From assembly GCA_021789215.1 (NCBI GenBank), contig JAJYJS010000005.1, positions 54,151 through 118,150 on the forward strand: a stretch of DNA of 64,000 nt. Direction: 5' to 3'. Under the pieces are notes generated by a model. The model ran no database searches. It was not told the DNA's origin and saw nothing but the letters and a program-made list of their open reading frames with translations. The DNA comes from Nitrospirota bacterium (lineage in GTDB: Bacteria; Nitrospirota; Thermodesulfovibrionia; Thermodesulfovibrionales; JdFR-88). Shown in pieces: positions 10,637 through 18,210 of the stretch (positions are counted from its first letter, which is position 1; the number at the start of each line of letters is the position of its first letter). The position numbers and the translations under genes are program-made.

Positions 10637-11209
10637 TTGAAAAGAAGGACGTCTGCGGATTCCAGGAAAAACATACTGGAGGCGGCTGCCGCCGTTTTCG
10701 CGGAATACGGATACTCGAAGACGACGATAAGAGAGGTGGCCAGGAGGGCCGGGATAAGTGTCGGCGGTATTTACCTGTATTACAGGAACAAGGAAAAGCT
10801 GTACCTGGACCTCGTGCGCGGCCAGATGGAGACATTTGCCGTCCATACCTCCTCTCTTACCGGCAAACCCCCGCTCGAAGCGCTCAAGGCGCTTATAAAG
10901 AGCTACCTGGATTTCGCCGTAAACGAGACCGGGCTTATCTCGGTGAACCTGAAGGAGCACGACCGCGAGTCCCAGAAACCCTTGAAAAAGGCCTTTGCGC
11001 GGGACCAGAAAAAGCTCATCGCGGGCATCCTGGAAAAGGGCGTGCGGGAAGGGGCCTTCAGGGAAATGGACTGCAACGAGACGGCGGCGCTCATCTTTTT
11101 CAGCCTGAGGGGGATGATACTCTCCCAGGTATCCGGCGACCTTTCGGAGCTTAAAAGACAGAACTCCCTCTATGAATTGCTGCTTCGCGGGATAAAAAAA
11201 GAGGACTGA
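10637..11209 (+). CDS. TetR/AcrR family transcriptional regulator
   Basis: The N-terminus has the TetR helix-turn-helix: RKNILEAAAAVFAEYGYSKTTIREVARRAGISVGGIYLYYRNKEKLYLDLV, shown here only to name key parts (AGISVGGIYLYYRNKE is the recognition region). The ligand-binding half is variable, as usual. The frame can start at TTG 10610, but that codon lies inside the operator-like dyad. TTG 10637 follows GGGGAGGA at a spacing of about 11 and is preferred. The MFS transporter begins 13 bases after the stop, so the regulator and the pump form one unit. It probably represses this operon and is released by a compound exported by the pump (inference from arrangement). Confidence 0.88.
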   Translation: MKRRTSADSRKNILEAAAAVFAEYGYSKTTIREVARRAGISVGGIYLYYRNKEKLYLDLVRGQMETFAVHTSSLTGKPPLEALKALIKSYLDFAVNETGLISVNLKEHDRESQKPLKKAFARDQKKLIAGILEKGVREGAFREMDCNETAALIFFSLRGMILSQVSGDLSELKRQNSLYELLLRGIKKED

Positions 11210-11222
11210 AGGAATTTATTTC

Positions 11223-12767
11223 TTGGAAGAGACGAACAAGTGGCTCATTGCCGTTACGGTCATGGCCGGCACGATAATGAGCGCCCTTGACACAAGCATA
11301 GTGAATGTGGCCCTGCCCTATATGAAGGGCAACCTCGGGGCCTCCGTCGAGGAGATAACGTGGGTCGCGACGGGCTACATCCTCTCCAACGTCATCATAA
11401 TGCCGATAATAGGCATGCTCAGCGCGCGTTTCGGAAGGAAACGGCTCTATACCGCAAGCGTGGCGCTGTTTACGGCAAGCTCCATGCTGTGCGGGCTTTC
11501 ATGGAGCCTCTCCTCGCTGGTTTTCTTCAGGATATTGCAGGGGGCCGGCGGAGGCGCCCTGATACCCCTTGCGCAGGCCATTTTGCGGGAGGCATTCCCC
11601 CCGGAGGAGCAGGGGCTCGCGATGGGCGTCTACGGTTTCGGCGTCGTGCTTGGCCCGGCCTTCGGGCCGACAATAGGCGGCTGGCTTACGGACAATTACT
11701 CCTGGCCGTGGATTTTCTACATAAACGTGCCTATCGGCATCCTCAACCTTGTGCTGATATCCCGTTTCCTGCACGACCCGCCCTACTTAAAACGGGAAAA
11801 GGGGAAGGTGGACTTCCCCGGGCTCTTCTTCCTGGTAGCGGGGCTCGGGGCATTGCAGCTGCTGCTTGAAAAGGGAGACCAGAAGGACTGGTTTGAATCC
11901 AGCTTCATCGTTTACCTGGCCGTTATCTCACTTGCCGGGCTCGCCTTTTTTATCTGGAGGGAGCTTACCGCCGGCCAGCCCGCGGTCGATTTACGGATAT
12001 TGAAAAACGTGCCATTCACATCGGGGACGTCGCTGGGAGGGGTAATGGGCCTGGGCCTCTACGGGAGCCTGTTTGTCCTGCCCCTTTTTCTCCAGCAGAT
12101 GCTGGGATACCCGGCCCTGGACTCCGGGTTGGTCCTGATGCCCCGAAGCCTGGCCATGGCCTTCGCCATGCCGGTGTCTGGCAGACTGTACAACAGGCTT
12201 GGCCCGCGGGTGCTCATAGGCGCCGGATTGATAATAAGCGCCTTTTCCTTCTGGGAGCTTTCCCGCATGTCGCTTGATGTCGGGTTCCGCGACCTCTTCC
12301 TGCCGCAGTTCCTGCAGGGCACGGGCTTCGGGATGATATTCGTTGCGCTCTCAACCGTTGCGCTGGCAACCGTTGAAAGGCAGAGGATGACGGCGGCCAC
12401 AGGGCTGTATAATGTAGTCAGGCAGGTGTTCGGGAGCATAGGCATAGCCATAGCCGCCACACAGCTTACAAGGGGGGACAACATTTACAGGGCCGCGCTG
12501 GTGAAGAACCTGACGCCCTTCAGCACGGTTGCCTCATACAGGGCCGGCGTGCTTGCCGGGGCCATGGCGGCCAGGGGGGCCGACCCGGTCACTGCCCGGC
12601 ACAAGGCCCTGGGGATAATCGATATGGAACTCGGGCGGCAGGCGGGCATGCTCTCTTTCGACAGGGTTTTCTATTTGATAGCCGTGCTTTTTGTTTTATC
12701 CGTCCCGCTCGTTTTCCTGCTGAAAGAAAAGGGCGGGGCGGCAGGCAAAGAGGTCGTAATCGACTAG
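11223..12767 (+). CDS. MFS efflux transporter, DHA2 (EmrB/QacA-like) family
   Basis: Inner-membrane drug:proton antiporter-type protein of 514 residues with about 14 predicted helices. Visible family motifs are ALDTSIVNVALPYM (motif D1, about residues 21-34), the loop motif GMLSARFGRKRLY (motif A) and GFGVVLGPAFGPTIGGWL (motif C, the antiporter signature, about 138-155). The start is TTG 11223 with GAAGGA upstream. No membrane-fusion (EmrA-like) partner is next to it. The substrate cannot be told from sequence. The linked TetR gene suggests substrate-inducible expression. Confidence 0.9.
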   Translation: MEETNKWLIAVTVMAGTIMSALDTSIVNVALPYMKGNLGASVEEITWVATGYILSNVIIMPIIGMLSARFGRKRLYTASVALFTASSMLCGLSWSLSSLVFFRILQGAGGGALIPLAQAILREAFPPEEQGLAMGVYGFGVVLGPAFGPTIGGWLTDNYSWPWIFYINVPIGILNLVLISRFLHDPPYLKREKGKVDFPGLFFLVAGLGALQLLLEKGDQKDWFESSFIVYLAVISLAGLAFFIWRELTAGQPAVDLRILKNVPFTSGTSLGGVMGLGLYGSLFVLPLFLQQMLGYPALDSGLVLMPRSLAMAFAMPVSGRLYNRLGPRVLIGAGLIISAFSFWELSRMSLDVGFRDLFLPQFLQGTGFGMIFVALSTVALATVERQRMTAATGLYNVVRQVFGSIGIAIAATQLTRGDNIYRAALVKNLTPFSTVASYRAGVLAGAMAARGADPVTARHKALGIIDMELGRQAGMLSFDRVFYLIAVLFVLSVPLVFLLKEKGGAAGKEVVID

Positions 12768-12863
12768 AGCCCTCACCCCAACCCTTGTATATATCGGGAG
12801 AGGAAGAAATGAGAATCAATTTAATGAAGCACATTTGACAAAAAGGAGGCTCAGGGCACAAAA

Positions 12864-13520
12864 ATGGACAGGCCAAAAAAAACCATCCTGATAACGGTAT
12901 CGAGGCAGTTTGGAAGCGGCGGCGCATATCTGGGCCAGCGGCTGGCAAAGCGGCTCGGGTACAAATATCTGGACAGGGAGATACTGAGCAGGGCCACCGA
13001 GTACCTGGGCTCGGAGGAGGACCTGCTTTCAAAGAGGGAGGAAAGGCTCTCGGGCTTCTGGGAGAACATACTCAGGGCCTTCATGCTTGGCACCCCTGAA
13101 ACCGCATATGTCCCGCCGCCGATCCGCCCTGTTTATGATGCCGACCTCTTCAAGGCCGAGTCCATGATAATAAGCCAGACAGCCGACAGATACGATTCTG
13201 TAATAGTGGGCAGGGGAGGCTACAGCATCCTCAGGGGCAGGCCGGGCCTTGTGAATGTTTTTGTCCACGCGCCCATGGACTTCCGCATCCGCCGCGTAAT
13301 GGAAGGCTACAAAATTGCCAGCCGGGACGAGGCCGCTTCGCTGATAGAGGAGACCGACGGCGCCAGGGGCCGCTTCCTGGACTCCATAACGGGCGGCAGC
13401 TGGACGGACGCCCTTAATTACCACCTGTGCATCGATACGGCCCGCGCCGGTTTCGACGCGGCCGAAGAGATGGCAATAGCGCTGGTGGACAGCGTGAGAC
13501 AGAGACTCGCCCAATCCTGA
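12864..13520 (+). CDS. Cytidylate kinase-like family protein
   Basis: A 218-residue P-loop kinase fold related to cytidylate kinase (Cytidylate_kin2 type). The N-terminus ITVSRQFGSGGAYLGQRLAKRLGYKYLDREIL has the modified P-loop S-R-Q-F-G-S-G-G and the LDREI motif usual in this group. VIVGRGGYSIL and the Arg pairs (RIRRVMEGY, Arg-Asp) fit the family. Members of this group are distinct from the essential Cmk and their substrate is not established. AGGAGG lies at 12844-12849, about 14 bases before the ATG, which is rather far. It stands alone between the MFS gene and the MerR-type gene. Confidence 0.85.
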   Translation: MDRPKKTILITVSRQFGSGGAYLGQRLAKRLGYKYLDREILSRATEYLGSEEDLLSKREERLSGFWENILRAFMLGTPETAYVPPPIRPVYDADLFKAESMIISQTADRYDSVIVGRGGYSILRGRPGLVNVFVHAPMDFRIRRVMEGYKIASRDEAASLIEETDGARGRFLDSITGGSWTDALNYHLCIDTARAGFDAAEEMAIALVDSVRQRLAQS

Positions 13521-13583
13521 GCTTCCGGTTTTTTTGTTACCTTTCCCCTGCCTGTTTTCAGCCCCGCCAGGAGCAACTTGCTT

Positions 13584-13614
13584 TTTTCACGTGAAAAGGT
13601 TTAAATAATTAAAC
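13584..13614. promoter_or_regulatory. Two adjacent palindromes upstream of the MerR-type gene
   Basis: TTTTCACGTGAAAA (13584-13597) is a perfect 14-base palindrome. GTTTAA-ATAA-TTAAAC (13599-13614) follows immediately. TATAAG at 13622-13627 could be the -10 box, placing the dyads over the -35/spacer region, which is where MerR-type regulators bind. The core TTCACGTGAA is shared with the tetR operator at 10597-10606. Confidence 0.4.
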
Positions 13615-13630
13615 TTGGGATTATAAGATA

Positions 13631-14083
13631 ATGTATATGAAGAGGACAAAAAGCAGCGAGGAGCTTTCGTCAAAGCAGAAGCAGGACATGCCGCTTTACC
13701 CCATCGGGGTCGTTGCGGAACTCGTCGGGACGACTGACCAGACCCTGCGGCTCTACGAGAAGCACGGACTCCTGAAGCCTTCCAGACGCAACAAGAACCG
13801 CTATTACTCCGAGAACGACATCAAGTGGCTCATGTGCATCCGCGACCTCATCCACAAGAAGAAGATAAGCATCGAGGGCATCAAGCGGCTGCTTCAGTAT
13901 GCGCCCTGCTGGGAGATCACCAGCTGTTCCGATGAGCGCAGGTCCAACTGCTCGGCTTACATCGACAAGACGAAGCCTTGCTGGGAGCTAAACCGCATGA
14001 TCTGCAACAGGGCCACGGGCAGGATTTGCGAAGACTGCGTCGTTTATATCTCGGCGAAGCAGCGGGAAAAGAAACTAAAGTAG
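13631..14083 (+). CDS. MerR family regulator with C-terminal cysteine cluster
   Basis: Residues 24-92 are a MerR winged-helix DNA-binding domain: YPIGVVAELVGTTDQTLRLYEKHGLL and RRNKNRYYSENDIKWL. Instead of the usual effector domain, the last 60 residues hold eight cysteines in the order C-W-E-x4-C, then C-x-A-Y, then P-C-W-E, then C, C and C-E-D-C. This CW/CxAY layout is seen in redox or metal-binding appendages of other regulators and suggests an iron-sulfur or metal sensor (inference). ATG codons at 13631 and 13637 are both possible. The -10-like TATAAG at 13622-13627 favours the second. It converges on the phosphomannomutase gene and overlaps it by 9 bases. Confidence 0.85.
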   Translation: MYMKRTKSSEELSSKQKQDMPLYPIGVVAELVGTTDQTLRLYEKHGLLKPSRRNKNRYYSENDIKWLMCIRDLIHKKKISIEGIKRLLQYAPCWEITSCSDERRSNCSAYIDKTKPCWELNRMICNRATGRICEDCVVYISAKQREKKLK

Positions 14084-15442
14084 TCGCGCGAGCTTCTTTT
14101 CGACGTCCTGGCGTATGCGGTCAAGCGATTGCCCGCTCTTTGCCTCGAACCTCAACACAAGCGCGGGCTGAGTATTTGAAGCCCTGACCAACCCCCATCC
14201 CTCCGGGTACTGGACCCTGACCCCGTCTATGTCTATAACGGGGTGTTCCTTTCTCAGCTCTTCCTTTATCTTTTCGACCACGCCGAACTTTTTGCCGTCG
14301 GGGCAGTCCACCCTTATCTCGGGGGTTGAGAAGGTCCTGGGCACATCGGCCAGCAGTCTTTTTATCGAATATGGCGGGCCGTTCTTATGCAGCACCTCCA
14401 TTGCCCTCAGGCTGGCGTATATTGCGTCGTCATAACCAAAATACCTGTCCTTGAAGAACATGTGGCCGCTCATCTCGCCCGCTATCAGCGCCCCGGTCTC
14501 CCTCATCTTGTCCTTTATGAGGGAGTGGCCCGTTTTCCACATGAGGGGCTTTCCGCCATGCGCGGCTATATCGTCATAGAGGGTCTGGGAGCACTTGACC
14601 TCGCCTATCACCATCGCGCCCGGATGGGCCTTCAGCACCTCCCTCGAAAAAAGTATTAGGAGCTTGTCTCCCCATATCATCTCGCCGTCCTCGTCCACGA
14701 CGCCGACCCTGTCCGCGTCGCCGTCATAGCCTATTCCGATGTTCGCTTTCTGCTTTTTGACCGTGCTTATGAGGTCTTTGATGTTCTCCACGACAACCGG
14801 GTCCGGGTGGTGATTTGGGAACCTGCCGTCCGGCGTGCAGTAGAGCAGCACCGTTTCCGCGCCCAGACCGGAGAAAAGCTGCGGGGCGACAAGGCCCGCA
14901 ACCCCGTTGCCGGAGTCGAGGACGGCCTTGATGCCATTGAAAGGACCGAACTGCGCCCTCAGGTAATCCAGGTAGGCGGGGATTATCTCGTACGTGCTGC
15001 CTGTCCCCCTGCCGTCCACGGTCCTGCCCTGCTCCATGTATTTTCTTATGTCCTGTATCTGTTCCCCAAAGAGCGTCTCCCGCCCGATAGAGAGTTTCAG
15101 CCCGTTGAACTCGGCCGGGTTGTGGCTTGCCGTTATCATCACGCCGCCGTCCACAGGCAGATGGAAGAGCGAAAAATATTGGAGCGGAGTGGGACAGACC
15201 CCTATGTCTATTATGTCGATCCCGCTGTCCATGAAGGCCTGGGCCAGTTTCCCGAAAATCGCCGGGGAGCTTAGTCTTACGTCCCTGCCTATCGTTATCC
15301 GGAGCCTTTCTTCCCTGCCCAGTTTCTCAATGAGGTAAAAGGAAAAGGCCCTGCCTATCGCGTAGATACCCTCTTCGGTGAGGTCTTTTCCCCATACGCC
15401 GCGGATGTCGTATTCCCGGAAGATATTCGCGGGCGGGGTCAT
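14075..15442 (-). CDS. Phosphomannomutase/phosphoglucomutase
   Basis: Alpha-D-phosphohexomutase family enzyme that interconverts hexose 6-phosphate and 1-phosphate for nucleotide sugars used in lipopolysaccharide and polysaccharides. All four domains and their active-site loops are seen: phosphoserine loop TASHNP (about 104-109), metal-binding DGDADR (about 245-250), sugar-binding GEMSGH, and phosphate-binding RASNTQP near the C-terminus. The length of 455 is typical of AlgC-like enzymes. ATG 15442 overlaps the stop of the small TPR-like gene (ATGA), so the two are translationally coupled. Whether mannose or glucose phosphate is preferred cannot be read from sequence. Confidence 0.93.
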   Translation of the reverse strand: MTPPANIFREYDIRGVWGKDLTEEGIYAIGRAFSFYLIEKLGREERLRITIGRDVRLSSPAIFGKLAQAFMDSGIDIIDIGVCPTPLQYFSLFHLPVDGGVMITASHNPAEFNGLKLSIGRETLFGEQIQDIRKYMEQGRTVDGRGTGSTYEIIPAYLDYLRAQFGPFNGIKAVLDSGNGVAGLVAPQLFSGLGAETVLLYCTPDGRFPNHHPDPVVVENIKDLISTVKKQKANIGIGYDGDADRVGVVDEDGEMIWGDKLLILFSREVLKAHPGAMVIGEVKCSQTLYDDIAAHGGKPLMWKTGHSLIKDKMRETGALIAGEMSGHMFFKDRYFGYDDAIYASLRAMEVLHKNGPPYSIKRLLADVPRTFSTPEIRVDCPDGKKFGVVEKIKEELRKEHPVIDIDGVRVQYPEGWGLVRASNTQPALVLRFEAKSGQSLDRIRQDVEKKLARLL

Positions 15443-15741
15443 TTTGCCTTTTCGCCGGTTATCTTTGCGGGATTGAGATCGGGGTTTATGAGGTATGCCT
15501 CTCCAAAATACTTTGCGGCCTCTTTTTTCTTCCCGATCTTGTAGTATGAGTATCCAAGAAGGTAGTACGCCCCGGCCTCCGGTTTCTCTTTTACATATTT
15601 CTGGAGCAGGGTGATGGTTTTTTTGTATTTGCCCTGCGAATAGGCCGACAGCGCCTCATCGTATGCCGTGGCGGAAAAAGCGGCTGTCTGGAAAAGAAGC
15701 ACCCCGCAAAGGCCCAATGCAATTACCGCACGTCTGACCAT
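15439..15741 (-). CDS. Small secreted TPR-like protein
   Basis: A 100-residue protein with an N-terminal signal peptide (MVRRAVIALGLCGVLLFQ... cut near AFSA) followed by two helical repeats of tetratricopeptide type (ALSAYSQGKYKKTITLLQKYV; AYYLLGYSYYKIGKKKEAAKYF). Such small TPR proteins act as periplasmic scaffolds. The ATG is preceded by GGAGGAG. It overlaps the downstream mutase gene by 4 bases. No specific partner can be named. Confidence 0.75.
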   Translation of the reverse strand: MVRRAVIALGLCGVLLFQTAAFSATAYDEALSAYSQGKYKKTITLLQKYVKEKPEAGAYYLLGYSYYKIGKKKEAAKYFGEAYLINPDLNPAKITGEKAK

Positions 15742-15833
15742 GGCTCCTCCTTCTTCAATACAATAATGATACTTAAAAGGGTTTTTTTATCAACCGGGGT
15801 ATAACTTGTTTTTCCCCTTTCAAAAAGTCCCCG

Positions 15834-18131
15834 TCAGTCGACGTCCGAGCCCTCTTTGGACTCTGGCCGGATTGGCTGCAATGTGCCCTTCGCCGGCGGC
15901 TCAGTCCCCTTCCTGAAATATTCCTTGTAAACAGGGTCTATGCCGGGCGTGTTCCCGACTATCGCCCCTGTGTTGGCGTCAACCGTATAAGTCACGATGT
16001 CCTCCGGAGGCGGCTCGAAGTTGTCGGCCGGGGACTTGCCCATCGCGTACCTCATGAAGTCCGTCCAGATGGGGCAGGCCGCAACGGAGCCCGTCTCCCC
16101 GTAGCCGAGGGGGCTCATGTTGTCAAAGCCCACCCATACGCCTGCCAGCAGGTCCGGGCTGAACCCGATAAACCATGCGTCCCGGTAGTCGTTTGTCGTG
16201 CCGGTCTTGCCCGCCACGTTATCGCCAAGCACTCTGGCCCTGTAACCCGTACCGTACCTGACGACGTCCTGGAGCATCGAGGTGGTGAGGAACGCCGTTT
16301 CAGGGCTTATCACCTTCTGGCCCGCGGGCTCATTCGATTCCAGTATCCTGCCCTTTGAGTCGGTGATGTATTTGATCGCTATCGGGGTCACTTTTGTGCC
16401 CCCGTTCGCAAACGGCGCATAGGCGCTCACCAGGTCTATGGGCGTGATGCTCAGGCTCCCCAGGGCAAGGGTCAGGTTCCGCGGCATCGGCTCGTCTATG
16501 CCCAGCAATTTCGCGAACTCTATCGCCTTGTCTATCCCTATTTTGTCGAGGAGTTTTACCGTAACCACGTTTCTTGAATGCGCGAGGGCTTCCCTCAGGG
16601 ATGTCGGGCCCAGGTACTTCTGGTCGTAGTTCTGCGGACTCCATGAGCCGCCGTCCCAGTTGAATGTAATGGGCTCGTCATCTATGACGGTGGCCGGAGA
16701 AAGCCCCTCGTCCATTGCCGCGGCATAGATCACGGGCTTGAAGGAAGACCCCGCCTGCCGCTTTGCGTACAGGGCGCGGTCGAACTCGCTCTGGCGGTAA
16801 TCGTAGCCGCCCACCAGGGCGCGTATGAAACCCGTCTTTGGGTCTATCGCCACCAGAGCACCCTCGGCCGTGGGCTCCTGCTCCAGCGATAAAATGAAAT
16901 TCCTGGCCGTTACGGCCTTTATCCTCACTTCCACCACGTCGCCCGGAGACAGTATCTTCTTCAGATTGAAATTGTTTATTATCCGCACCTTGCCGCCCGG
17001 CCCTATGACCCGCTGCGCCCATAAGGCGTCATTTTTGGAAAGGGTGCCTGTCCGGCCGGACACATCCAGGAGCGCCTTTGCCGGAGTGACGCTGAGGACA
17101 ACCGCCTCGGCTATGTCCCTTGGGGCTGGCTGGACCGATACGGTATCACTTTCGGTCTTTATGTCCTTTATATTTATGTGGCGGAGCGGCCCTCGCCAGC
17201 CCCGGCGCTTGTCCACTTCCCTGAGGCCCTCCCTCAGGGCCTGCTGCGCCTGCACCTGGAAGTCCTTCCTAAGCGTGGTATATACGCGGAGGTCTCCCTG
17301 ATACACCTTCTCGGGGCCGTACTTCTTCTCGAGATATTTCTTCACGTAATCGATGAAATATTGGTAGGACTCGGAAGGCGGCCTCCGGGAACTCAGCCTT
17401 ATGGGCCTTCTGATTGCGTCTTCCATCTGGGCCTTTGAGATATACCCCTCGTGCTGCATCCGCTCCAGGACGACCGTCTGCCTTTCCTTGGCCTTCTGGG
17501 CATTGTTGAAAGGCGAGTATGCCGAAGGCCCCCTTATGAGACCGGCTATGAGCGCGGCCTCAGGAAGCGTAAGCTGGCCCACCGGCTTCCCGAAATAGAG
17601 ATTGGCGGCGGCCTCGACCCCATATGCACCGTGGCCGAAATACACCCTGTTCAGGTAAAGCTCCAGTATCTCATCCTTGGTGAGGTTCTTTTCTATCTTG
17701 ATGGCCAGAGCGGCCTCGCGGAGCTTTCTCTTGAAAGTCCTCTCCGGGCTGAGGAAGGTAATCTTCGCAAGCTGCTGGGTTATCGTGCTGCCGCCCTGTC
17801 TCACCTGGCCGTGAATAACGTCCTGGACGGCCGCCCTGATAATCGCTATGTAATCCAGGCCCTTGTGCTTGAAAAACCGGGAGTCCTCCACGGATATGAC
17901 CGCGTCTATAAGGTTGTCCGGCATCTTTCTGAGCGGCACATAGACGCTCCTGCGGTTGCTCAGCTCCGTAAGCAGGGTATCGTCGTCGGCGTATATCCTC
18001 GAACCGGAGACGTTTCCCCGCTTCAGCTCCGCTATTGAGGGGGTGCCCTTTACCACGCCAAGATAGCCGCCTATAGCCGTTCCGGTTATAAGTGGGATAA
18101 ACAGGAGAAGAAGAATGAACCTGAGCTTCAT
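15834..18131 (-). CDS. mrcA: Penicillin-binding protein 1A (bifunctional transglycosylase/transpeptidase)
   Basis: Class A PBP that polymerises and cross-links peptidoglycan at the periplasmic face of the inner membrane. After a single N-terminal helix, the GT51 domain shows EDSRFFKHKG with the catalytic glutamate, GGSTITQQLAK and RKLREAALA. The transpeptidase domain has SSFK (nucleophile serine, in RQAGSSFKPVIYAAA), SRN (in AHSRNVVTV) and KTGT. An OB-like insert lies between them, as in PBP1A. The frame extends to GTG 18173, but a consensus promoter overlaps that extension, so ATG 18131 is chosen; the protein is then 765 residues. No Shine-Dalgarno sequence precedes it, and the predicted transcript starts at or next to the ATG. 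Confidence 0.93.
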   Translation of the reverse strand: MKLRFILLLLFIPLITGTAIGGYLGVVKGTPSIAELKRGNVSGSRIYADDDTLLTELSNRRSVYVPLRKMPDNLIDAVISVEDSRFFKHKGLDYIAIIRAAVQDVIHGQVRQGGSTITQQLAKITFLSPERTFKRKLREAALAIKIEKNLTKDEILELYLNRVYFGHGAYGVEAAANLYFGKPVGQLTLPEAALIAGLIRGPSAYSPFNNAQKAKERQTVVLERMQHEGYISKAQMEDAIRRPIRLSSRRPPSESYQYFIDYVKKYLEKKYGPEKVYQGDLRVYTTLRKDFQVQAQQALREGLREVDKRRGWRGPLRHINIKDIKTESDTVSVQPAPRDIAEAVVLSVTPAKALLDVSGRTGTLSKNDALWAQRVIGPGGKVRIINNFNLKKILSPGDVVEVRIKAVTARNFILSLEQEPTAEGALVAIDPKTGFIRALVGGYDYRQSEFDRALYAKRQAGSSFKPVIYAAAMDEGLSPATVIDDEPITFNWDGGSWSPQNYDQKYLGPTSLREALAHSRNVVTVKLLDKIGIDKAIEFAKLLGIDEPMPRNLTLALGSLSITPIDLVSAYAPFANGGTKVTPIAIKYITDSKGRILESNEPAGQKVISPETAFLTTSMLQDVVRYGTGYRARVLGDNVAGKTGTTNDYRDAWFIGFSPDLLAGVWVGFDNMSPLGYGETGSVAACPIWTDFMRYAMGKSPADNFEPPPEDIVTYTVDANTGAIVGNTPGIDPVYKEYFRKGTEPPAKGTLQPIRPESKEGSDVD

Positions 18132-18137
18132 CGGATG

Positions 18138-18167
18138 ATTATAAAACTTGGGCCGAAATTCTGTCAA
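18138..18167 (-). promoter_or_regulatory. Consensus sigma-70 promoter of the PBP1A gene
   Basis: On the minus strand TTGACA (18162-18167) and TATAAT (18138-18143) are both perfect and 18 bases apart. Only six bases separate the -10 box from ATG 18131, so the predicted start point is the start codon itself. This implies a leaderless mRNA. Confidence 0.75.
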
Positions 18168-18210
18168 AATCACATAACCATTTTAAATTTAAATAATTTT
18201 CCATTATAGT

